Source: CAYXFZ01 sp964464385
Lineage (GTDB): Bacteria > Planctomycetota > UBA1135
DNA: 29,902 nucleotides
Direction of reading: 5' to 3'
Assembly (NCBI GenBank): GCA_964464385.1
Contig: CAYXFZ010000020.1
Span: 1-29,902 of the forward strand
Shown here: positions 13,978 to 21,257 of the stretch, piece by piece
Position numbering within the stretch: the stretch's first letter is position 1
Layout: the number at the start of each line of letters is the position of its first letter
Made by a program: the position numbers and the translations under genes
The notes under the pieces: model-generated
What the model saw: the letters and a program-made list of their open reading frames with translations, nothing else
Told to the model about the DNA's origin: nothing
The model's database searches: none

Positions 13978-16266
13978 ATGCGTGCGCTGGGCTTGGGATG
14001 GTGTCTGTTGGCCTTGGCCAGCTGCGGCCCGCCTGCCATGGAAAGGGGGGTGGACGGGATTCTGCATTCTGGGAATTTCGAGTTGGAGTTGGTCCGCCGT
14101 GCGGGGCCGGAAGAGGGATCTTGGATCTCCATGGCCTTTGCGCCCGATGGCTCCTTGTTCGTGTCGCCGGAAGCGGGCCGATTGCTACGGTTCCCGCCGA
14201 GAGGCAATGTCGACCCTCTCGGTCCCCATCTTGGTGAACCCGCGCCCATTGATTTGCCGGTGGGTCGTGCCCAAGGGCTATGTTGGGCGAACGATTCCCT
14301 TTACGCCAATGTTGCCGCGGATTCCGAAGCGGACGGTGGCTTGCACCGCTTGCAAGACTTGGATGGGGATGGTGTTTTGGACCAACACAAACGGTTGCTC
14401 GCTTTTGGCCCAGCCAGCGAACACGCGGCGCATGCCATCCTGGTGGGCCCGGAAGGGGCGCTCTACACCATTTGGGGGAACCATGTGCAAATTCCCCCGG
14501 GTTTGGCGGCGGCCTCTTCGCCCTTTCAAAATTACGCCGAAGATGTCTTGCTGAAGGGGATTCTGGATCCCCGGGGCCACGCCCATGGCATCACCATGCC
14601 AGCAGGAACGCTTTGGCGTACCGATGCCAAGGGGGAAAAATGGGAACTCCTCGCTGGCGGCATGCGCAATGTGTACGACATCGCCTTTCGACCGGACGGG
14701 GCCCTGTTTGGGTACGACGCCGACATGGAGTGGGATATCGGCACCCCTTGGTATCGCCCGCCGCGCCTGCTGCACTTGGTGCCCGGCGCCGACTACGGTT
14801 GGCGCACCGGCTCGGCCAAGTTGGACCCGGCCTGTCCGGATACCTTGCCTGCCGTGGTAGGCACGGACTTCAGTTCTCCTACGGGCCTCCTGTCCACCCA
14901 CCTTTTGGCCGATGCCGATGCTTATGACTCCGATTTGTTGCTCGCGGATTGGGCCTATGGTCGCTTGTTGGCGGTGCAGTTGAAGCCGGATGGGGCCACC
15001 TTCTCCGGCAAGGTTCGGGTCTTTGCCGAAGGTCGGCCCTGGAACATCACAGATCTCGCGGCTGGGCCGGACGGGGCCCTTTGGATCCTGACTGGTGGCC
15101 GCGGTACCGCATCTTCCTTGTATCGCATGATGCCCAAGGGGAAAGTCCCGGCCTCCCCCAAACCGATCCCCCTCATTCGTGGGCAGTGGGCTTCTCAGAA
15201 AAGGGTCACCGCGGAAACCGCCTGGCGGTCCTTGGGTTCTCCGGATCCTTGGCTGCGTTGGCCGGCGCGGTTGGCCTTGGAGCAAAATGAAGAAGATTCT
15301 TGGATCTCCTGGGTATTGGAAGAGGACTCCGCTCCGGATTTTGGTGGATCTTCCCGTTCGCGCGCATTGGCGGAAGGGCGCTTGGCCCTGGCTCGCACCC
15401 AGCCCTCCTTGGCAGTCTCAGTTTGGCGCCGCTTGATGGGGGAGGGCTGGTGGCGGGAGGAAACCATTCAGTTGTTGGATCTTCGCACCGCTCAGGTGCT
15501 CCTGTCGCGTTACCCCCAGTCCTTGCTCGAGGCTGACCGGCTGGCCCTTCGGGAACGACTGCGTGCCAACTTTCCATTTCTCCGAGGACCCGCACTTCGG
15601 CTTGGCCTGGAGTTGTGGGTTGGCTTACGCGGTCCCCGAACCCCGGCGCTCCTCGTGTCGCGGATGCAGAGCCCCCTGGGTCCGGAGGAACAAATTCATG
15701 CTGCGTCCCTCCTGCGGCACGTCACTTGGGATTGGACACCTGGTTTGCAGCGCCAAGCTTTGCAATGGACTCAAAAGTCAGCCCTCCTTCCTGGAGGGGC
15801 CAGTCTGGAAGGGTTCTTAGGCCACATCGCCACTGGGTTGCGCACGGTCAGTGGGGCCGAGGCTTGGGACGCCGAGTCTGCCCGGTTGCCGCCCTTGCCC
15901 AACCCCGAGGATGTAGCCCCGCAAAAATCTCGAAGTTTCGTTCGGAATTGGACCGTAAATGCGGCGATGAAGGCAGTCGATCCCTGGGAAACACAAGCCT
16001 CCGCAGAGCGGGGCTACCAGATTTTGGCCGAGGCTCAGTGTCTCGCCTGCCATCGATTCAATTCCAATGGACACGGGCTGGGCCCGGATCTCACAGGAGT
16101 GGGTCGCCGTTTTGATCGCCGCTTGGTGCTGGAGTCCATTTTGGAGCCGGCCAAGGTCGTGTCCGATCAATATCGGCAGCTTGCCATGCCGTCGGGTTTG
16201 CTGGATCGCTTCGAAGCGAAAGAAATTGCCGATCTCTTACTCCTCCTGGAATGGGGAGCTCGGTGA
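13978..16266 (+). CDS. PVC-type beta-propeller dehydrogenase lipoprotein with shortened cytochrome c domain
   Basis: A 762-residue lipoprotein (lipobox LASC, Cys16). Residues about 30-390 form a six-bladed sugar-dehydrogenase-like propeller, with MAFAPDGSLFVS, GGMRNVYDIAFRPDG, PGADYGWRTG and LAAGPDGALWILTGG. Residues about 400-620 are a helical HEAT-like region. The C-terminus has a haem c motif CLACH (688-692), GPDLTGVGRRF, then MPSGLLDRF with Met737 as the probable distal ligand. This is the order of the PVC membrane-bound dehydrogenase family, which moves electrons from sugar or alcohol oxidation in the periplasm. The usual stretch between the YR motif and MPxGLLD is missing (see findings). 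TAGAAT six bases before the ATG supports this start. Confidence 0.85.
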   Translation: MRALGLGWCLLALASCGPPAMERGVDGILHSGNFELELVRRAGPEEGSWISMAFAPDGSLFVSPEAGRLLRFPPRGNVDPLGPHLGEPAPIDLPVGRAQGLCWANDSLYANVAADSEADGGLHRLQDLDGDGVLDQHKRLLAFGPASEHAAHAILVGPEGALYTIWGNHVQIPPGLAAASSPFQNYAEDVLLKGILDPRGHAHGITMPAGTLWRTDAKGEKWELLAGGMRNVYDIAFRPDGALFGYDADMEWDIGTPWYRPPRLLHLVPGADYGWRTGSAKLDPACPDTLPAVVGTDFSSPTGLLSTHLLADADAYDSDLLLADWAYGRLLAVQLKPDGATFSGKVRVFAEGRPWNITDLAAGPDGALWILTGGRGTASSLYRMMPKGKVPASPKPIPLIRGQWASQKRVTAETAWRSLGSPDPWLRWPARLALEQNEEDSWISWVLEEDSAPDFGGSSRSRALAEGRLALARTQPSLAVSVWRRLMGEGWWREETIQLLDLRTAQVLLSRYPQSLLEADRLALRERLRANFPFLRGPALRLGLELWVGLRGPRTPALLVSRMQSPLGPEEQIHAASLLRHVTWDWTPGLQRQALQWTQKSALLPGGASLEGFLGHIATGLRTVSGAEAWDAESARLPPLPNPEDVAPQKSRSFVRNWTVNAAMKAVDPWETQASAERGYQILAEAQCLACHRFNSNGHGLGPDLTGVGRRFDRRLVLESILEPAKVVSDQYRQLAMPSGLLDRFEAKEIADLLLLLEWGAR

Positions 16267-16297
16267 CTTTCTGTCCCACTTGCCGGGTTGCTCCCGT

Positions 16298-16303
16298 TAG
16301 AAT
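16298..16303 (+). promoter_or_regulatory. -10 box TAGAAT, eight bases before phosphodiesterase start
   Basis: TAGAAT-TTCCCGCC-ATG; no ribosome site is present between the box and the start. Confidence 0.45.
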
Positions 16304-16311
16304 TTCCCGCC

Positions 16312-18291
16312 ATGCCGGTCACCTCCTACCCTAGGCTGTTGGGTGCTTTGGCAAGTGCCACGGCTCTGGCCTGTACGCTGGCCATATCCATATCGGCTCC
16401 TAGTTTGACCCGCCCCTTCGTGCCGGGATTTTTATTGGTCGTGGTTCTTCCCGTCCTGCTTTCCCTCCTTGTGGGTCGGCTTTTCTTGTTCCGAATCCCT
16501 CCCCATCGTGCGGTTTTGACCATGGCAGGGATCGGAATTTTGATTTCCTTGCCTTGGCTTTGCTTGGCGGGTTCCGAGATGGGTCGCGCGGCTTGGATGC
16601 TCTGGGTCGGACTTTTCGTTTTAGTCTTTGCCCTCATTCGTTTTTCCCGCTCCGATCCTTGGCAAAGCAGGGTGGGCTTGGTTCTGGGTCTCCTTGTTTT
16701 TTCTTTCGTGCCCAATCTGAAAGTGCCCCCTGCCCCTCAAGATGGCGGGCTGCACCGCGTGGTTGTTTTTGGAATTGACTCTGGCAATTGGGAATTTATT
16801 GATGGCATGATTGCCGAGGGTGAATTGCCCCACTTGGCTGCCATGAAGGCCGAAGGAGCGCACGGAGACTTGATCTCCGAAGAGCCAACCGCCTCCGCTC
16901 GGATTTGGACCATCATTGCTACCGGGGTCGGCGAAGAGCGGAATGGCATTGCCAATTTTGGCAATACCCGCAGCGATCTTCGGGCCGGTCGCATTTGGGA
17001 TGATGTTTGTGATCAGGGTCATGATGCCGGCGTGGTTTCCTGGCTAATCAATACCCCGGCTTGGCCCCGGGAAGGTTTGCTTTACAGCACTCCTGGTTGG
17101 GTGACGGGCCGCTATGACGCTCTTCCCCCGCAGGCCAATTGTGTCAAGCTTTTGGAGCAACTTGGGGAGGAAGGCTCCTTGATGACCGGAAATCTGATGG
17201 GCGCCACCCTTTCTTGTCTTGCGATTTCCTCTGCCGACAACGCTTGGCGAATCCTGAATGATGCCGGAGAACTCTTATTTGGGAGAGTATTCCGAGGCTT
17301 TGGGCCCGAGGATGGCCAATGGCGCATGAAAATCATGCGAGATCGTTTGAATGCAAACCTTTTTTTGGAATTGGCACGCAGGGGTGTCCCGGATTTTGGT
17401 GCTGTCGTGATGTATGGCGCCGATGGCGTGGGCCATTTCTTCTGGAAATACCATGAGGCCAAACATGGGGATCGTTCCTTGTTCCCATCCGTGACGGATC
17501 AGGAAATTGCCAGGCGGGGCGAAGCTGTTCGCAACGCTTATCGAGCTTGTGACGAAGAATTGGGTCGTTTGCGTGCTGCTATGGGCGAGGACACCCTCTT
17601 CGTGCTCGTTTCCGACCACGGGATGGTTCCCCTTCCGGAATCACGAGATGACCAAAATTTGCGGTTGCGCGGCAAGGTGCTTTTGAAAATGGCGGACATG
17701 GAAGGCGAGTTCAAGACCTCGGTGGTGAATCGGTTTCTGATTGTGACCCCTTCTGAGAACACCCCACAGAGCCAAGCACGACTGCAAAAATTTTCCCAAC
17801 TTTGCAATGCCGCCGTGAATTTAGGTACGGGCGAGACCATGTTTCTTGCGGCGACTCGGGAGAATCGTCCCGGAACTTTGATTGTGGAGTTTATCCATCC
17901 TCGAGAGAGTTTTGATTCTGCGCATGAAATCCGATTGGGCAAACACAAAACACCGGCCGAAGACATGTTCTTTGTGCAAAAGCGATCTGGTACGCATAAG
18001 GTCGAGGGATTCTTTTTGATGGCTGGGCATGGCATTTCAGAAGGCATTCGCGTGGAAGATGTGGATATTTATGACGTGGCCCCCACGGTTACTTATGCCC
18101 TCGGGTTGCCGGTTCCCGAGGAATTGCCTGGGCGGGTGGTGTTGGGGGCGTTCTCAGAGGAGCATCTCGCCGATCACCCATTGCTTCATCGACTAGGCCC
18201 TTATCCCATGCCACCGGATGTGGACGCCTTGGGCGCTGAGGATGTCGAGGCAATGGAACAGCGCTTGCGGGCCATGGGCTACACGGATTAG
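16312..18291 (+). CDS. Membrane-anchored phosphodiesterase/nucleotide pyrophosphatase (alkaline phosphatase superfamily)
   Basis: A 659-residue protein from ATG 16312; a TTG at 16288 in frame is less likely. Four membrane spans fill residues 8-135. A type I phosphodiesterase domain then begins at VVVFGIDSGNWEF, with metal ligand Asp156, followed by the nucleophile Thr200 in RIWTIIATG, DGVGHFFW with Asp371 and His375, and SDHGM with Asp435 and His436. A late HG (MAGHGIS) supplies the last ligand. All residues for two-metal phosphoester hydrolysis are present, facing the periplasm. The substrate is unknown; lipid- or glycan-linked phosphate transfer is possible given the anchor. It lies 45 bases after the dehydrogenase gene but has its own -10 box. 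Confidence 0.82.
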   Translation: MPVTSYPRLLGALASATALACTLAISISAPSLTRPFVPGFLLVVVLPVLLSLLVGRLFLFRIPPHRAVLTMAGIGILISLPWLCLAGSEMGRAAWMLWVGLFVLVFALIRFSRSDPWQSRVGLVLGLLVFSFVPNLKVPPAPQDGGLHRVVVFGIDSGNWEFIDGMIAEGELPHLAAMKAEGAHGDLISEEPTASARIWTIIATGVGEERNGIANFGNTRSDLRAGRIWDDVCDQGHDAGVVSWLINTPAWPREGLLYSTPGWVTGRYDALPPQANCVKLLEQLGEEGSLMTGNLMGATLSCLAISSADNAWRILNDAGELLFGRVFRGFGPEDGQWRMKIMRDRLNANLFLELARRGVPDFGAVVMYGADGVGHFFWKYHEAKHGDRSLFPSVTDQEIARRGEAVRNAYRACDEELGRLRAAMGEDTLFVLVSDHGMVPLPESRDDQNLRLRGKVLLKMADMEGEFKTSVVNRFLIVTPSENTPQSQARLQKFSQLCNAAVNLGTGETMFLAATRENRPGTLIVEFIHPRESFDSAHEIRLGKHKTPAEDMFFVQKRSGTHKVEGFFLMAGHGISEGIRVEDVDIYDVAPTVTYALGLPVPEELPGRVVLGAFSEEHLADHPLLHRLGPYPMPPDVDALGAEDVEAMEQRLRAMGYTD

Positions 18292-18322
18292 GCGGAGATT
18301 CCTCGGCTGTCTCAGGTGAGGT

Positions 18323-20113
18323 TCAAGCTTGGACTTCGATTTCCGCGATTCCAACGGACTCCTTGGACAAATCTCCTTTTTGGAGGCTGAGGATTTCCAC
18401 GCGTAGGGTCCGAATCAAGGTTTTCTTGGGTAACTCAAAGGTGGTCTTTTGCCAAGGCTCTTGGGCCATCTCGAACTCGTAGGAATCGCGGCCATTGATG
18501 GTCAGTCGTACCTTTTTCGCTCGATGCGGGAGGGCGCCGGCGATCCTGTTGTTGGCATGGGTCAAGAGAATTCGATTTCCGCGCAAGCGTTCTCTGATTT
18601 TGACTTCCACCCAAGGGTGGGCATCATTGGCCTTGCTGTACCAGGCAACTCCCAAGAGGCCATCGAAGGCCTTATTGCTCCAGCGTTTGTCCAAAAAACT
18701 GCTGGCGGAGTATTCCTTACGCAGAGGAAGAAGAAGATTCCGTTCGGAATCGGAAGCCGCCTGCAGTGCCCCCTTGGGGAGAACCAAGGACACAGTTACC
18801 GCCAAAATTGGGCTCTTTAAGACCCCACCCTCGGTCTCCAATTCGCACCGCAATTCCCACCGCCCGGGCCGTTCGAAGGAGTGTTGCGTGGCAAAACCCT
18901 GCGCTGGGTCGGCATCCTCGGCAAGGAGATTCCATTTGTTGAATCCTGCAAACCGGAAAAAAAAGCGAGCCGAAGATCCAGGCAAATCGGATTTGGCCAC
19001 CCAAATCGTCATCGGAGTATCGCCGAAGGATTTGAGGACAAGCTCCGCATCCTCATCGGTTGTCCGCGGTGGGAGTGGATCTCCAGCACCCGTGGTTACG
19101 GCCACGGATGCCCGGTTGAGGAACAAAAGAGCCATGCAAGTATTCAGTTCGCACATGCGATCTCGACCCAAGTCGTATTTGGAGGGATTCATGACCCAGT
19201 ACCAATTTCCATCGGGTTTTTGGTCCTTCAAGAGCCATTGCGCTCCCTCGAGATACCAACGATGCTTGCCAATCGTCTCGGTATCCATCCTGGCGCCAAC
19301 GCGTTCCAAGCCCCAAAGATGAAAAAAATGCCAGGCACGATCAGGGGGATTCTTGCCAAGATTCCAACGCTCATTCAGCCAAGCTAACCCGGAAATCAGG
19401 TGTTTATCCCAGATTTTGGCATTGCGAGAACTCATTTTGGAGCCGAGGTGTTTGCGACAGATTTGTGAGATCGTAATCCCTGCCGCCACCATGGAGCCGG
19501 ATGCCGCGGCGCCCGGACGATAACCAAAGCCCTGGATTCTGATCTTTTTGCCATCCTTTTGCTCAACACTTTCGGTGGGGGATTGGCATCGCTCCACTCC
19601 TGCCAGAGTGCGTTTCCAAAACTTGCTGGACATTTCAATGCCGAACACAACTGCCGCATCCAGGGCAAGAACGGCAACGAGGGAATTGGAAAGGTCTTCG
19701 TGCCTATTGGGGTAGGCCCAAAGCCCGGAGGATTGTTGCCATTCGCCAAGAGTCGCGGCCAAGTCCTCGGCCCAGCCTGCGTAGGCCTTATTGCGCGTGG
19801 CCGCAAGAGCAAGCAATAAGAATCCCGTGTTGTAGGTATGGGCGGGCTCACGCACCTGCAAGTGGGCCAAGCCGCGCAAAATGGCGGGATGTTCAGCGGG
19901 AACTCCTGATTTCAGAAGGGCATACAAGCAGACGGGGGTTAGCCCACCGGCATAAGAGTCCGACCAGGATTCCCAGGAGCCGTCCGGTAGTTGCCGGTTT
20001 AATAAGAACACGACTCCCTGATCCACTGCCTGGTTGATTTGCTCTTGCAGAGCAGGTGTGACCCCGCTTTGGGGCATGGCCAGCGTACCCAGGGCCAGGG
20101 CGGTGAAGATCAT
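18323..20113 (-). CDS. Secreted alpha/alpha-toroid protein (prenyltransferase/squalene-oxidase repeat)
   Basis: A 596-residue protein with a signal peptide (1-15). Residues about 25-350 carry terpene-cyclase-like toroid repeats: FLLNRQLPDGSWE at 36-48, the QSSGLWAYPN segment near 131, GLAWLNERWNL, and WLLKDQKPDGNWYW near 294. The catalytic Asp motifs of true squalene cyclases are not evident, so it is probably a non-enzymatic or differently acting exported member, as is frequent in planctomycetes. The C-terminal 230 residues are beta-rich and may form a discoidin-like domain (WSNKAFDGLLGVAWYS, EVKIRERLRGNRI). It converges on the phosphodiesterase gene and diverges from the DUF3500 gene. Confidence 0.75.
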   Translation of the reverse strand: MIFTALALGTLAMPQSGVTPALQEQINQAVDQGVVFLLNRQLPDGSWESWSDSYAGGLTPVCLYALLKSGVPAEHPAILRGLAHLQVREPAHTYNTGFLLLALAATRNKAYAGWAEDLAATLGEWQQSSGLWAYPNRHEDLSNSLVAVLALDAAVVFGIEMSSKFWKRTLAGVERCQSPTESVEQKDGKKIRIQGFGYRPGAAASGSMVAAGITISQICRKHLGSKMSSRNAKIWDKHLISGLAWLNERWNLGKNPPDRAWHFFHLWGLERVGARMDTETIGKHRWYLEGAQWLLKDQKPDGNWYWVMNPSKYDLGRDRMCELNTCMALLFLNRASVAVTTGAGDPLPPRTTDEDAELVLKSFGDTPMTIWVAKSDLPGSSARFFFRFAGFNKWNLLAEDADPAQGFATQHSFERPGRWELRCELETEGGVLKSPILAVTVSLVLPKGALQAASDSERNLLLPLRKEYSASSFLDKRWSNKAFDGLLGVAWYSKANDAHPWVEVKIRERLRGNRILLTHANNRIAGALPHRAKKVRLTINGRDSYEFEMAQEPWQKTTFELPKKTLIRTLRVEILSLQKGDLSKESVGIAEIEVQA

Positions 20114-20186
20114 GGGCGGGAATCGGTCATTGCTTGACCGGAAGCCTAACTCTTTTATTTATCTCCAGGTCATCCAAATCCAACGC

Positions 20187-20192
20187 TAGGAT
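20187..20192 (+). promoter_or_regulatory. -10-like TAGGAT upstream of DUF3500 gene
   Basis: TAGGAT is followed by GGAGGCCCGC and ATG at 20203. The gap is ten bases and includes a good GGAGG (20193-20197), so a very short leader with a ribosome site is likely here. Confidence 0.35.
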
Positions 20193-20202
20193 GGAGGCCC
20201 GC

Positions 20203-21231
20203 ATGGCACGCCGATCCAAGAGTCTGGTTCTCCCCGTTTTTTGCGGCGGTTGTTTTCTTCTGGCTGGTTTCGCCACCCCGGAGATGGACGGGGAACGCTC
20301 CCTTCCAGGCACCATGGGACAGGCGGCGAAGGTATTCCTAGCTTCACTTGAGGAGGATCAACGGGCCCGTTGTGTCTTCCCCTTCGACCACGGAGAACGC
20401 CAAGCTTGGTCCTACCTACCCGGGGATCGCCGGGGTCTTTGGATGGGCGATCTTTCCCTTGCCCAACGCCAGAATCTCTTGTCCCTGATGCGTGCCGCTC
20501 TGAGTCGTTCCGGTTTTCACAAAGCCGAAGGGGTCTTTGTTTTGGAATCCGTCCTGCGTGAGCTTCAACCTTCGGCTGGTCGGGATCCTGGGAAATATGC
20601 TTTTACTCTTTTTGGTACACCGGATCGGGGTGCTTGGGGATGGGGCCTGGAGGGGCATCACCTCTCCCTCAATTTCACTACCGGCCCCAAGCAGGGGCAA
20701 TCCTCGACTCCACTCTTTTTCGGAGTCGCCCCCGCCCGAGTCGCCAAGGGTCCGCATGAGGGGCTCCGGGTCCTGGGGGCGGAAGTGGATTTGGCTCGAG
20801 CTCTGTTCCATTCCTTGCATCCCTCCCAACAGGAGCAGGCCAAACTCCCTGGATCCCGACCTCGAGACGTTGTCTTGGGCCCCAACGTGGCCAAGTTGCC
20901 GGCACCTGCCGGTCTGCCAACCTCGGAGCTGGAACCCAACCAACGCCAGGCCCTATTTCGCCTCCTTGGGGAGTACACCGGCAACCTTCCTCCCCGCGAA
21001 GCAAAGAAGGAACAAGCTCGAATTCAAAAATTGGATCCTGGCGAAATTCGTTTCGCCTGGTTGGGCGATTGGAAGGAAGGTCCTCTCTACTACCGAGTGA
21101 TGGGTTCGGACTTCGCGATCGAATATGCCTCCATTGCCAACGATGCCAACCACGCGCATTCCGTTTGGCGAGACTTGGAGCGCGATTTCGGCGCTGAACT
21201 TTTGGAAGATCACCCCCAAGCAGGGGGTTAG
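20203..21231 (+). CDS. DUF3500 family secreted protein
   Basis: A 342-residue protein from ATG 20203, chosen because GGAGG lies five bases upstream and a signal peptide (SLVLPVFCGGCFLLAGFA) follows. Hallmarks of DUF3500 are present: ARCVFPFDHGERQAWSYLP near 32-50, WGWGLEGHHLSLNFT near 146-160, LFFGVAPARV, and the closing NHAHSVWRDLERDFG near 318-332. The family is common in planctomycetes and proteobacteria and has no proven activity. The many conserved His/Asp residues suggest metal-dependent chemistry. The stop codon lies inside the first copy of a 21-bp tandem repeat. Confidence 0.85.
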   Translation: MARRSKSLVLPVFCGGCFLLAGFATPEMDGERSLPGTMGQAAKVFLASLEEDQRARCVFPFDHGERQAWSYLPGDRRGLWMGDLSLAQRQNLLSLMRAALSRSGFHKAEGVFVLESVLRELQPSAGRDPGKYAFTLFGTPDRGAWGWGLEGHHLSLNFTTGPKQGQSSTPLFFGVAPARVAKGPHEGLRVLGAEVDLARALFHSLHPSQQEQAKLPGSRPRDVVLGPNVAKLPAPAGLPTSELEPNQRQALFRLLGEYTGNLPPREAKKEQARIQKLDPGEIRFAWLGDWKEGPLYYRVMGSDFAIEYASIANDANHAHSVWRDLERDFGAELLEDHPQAGG

Positions 21232-21257
21232 GGAATCCAAGCAGGGGGTTAGGGCAT
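21216..21257. repeat. Tandem 21-bp duplication covering both convergent stop codons
   Basis: Bases 21216-21236 and 21237-21257 are identical except for one position (A at 21234, C at 21255). The first copy holds the TAG that ends the DUF3500 gene; the second holds, on the minus strand, the TAA that ends the M60-like peptidase gene. A six-pair stem ACCCCC/GGGGGT with a five-base loop (21212-21228) abuts it and may act as a weak two-way terminator, although T-runs are lacking. Confidence 0.85.
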
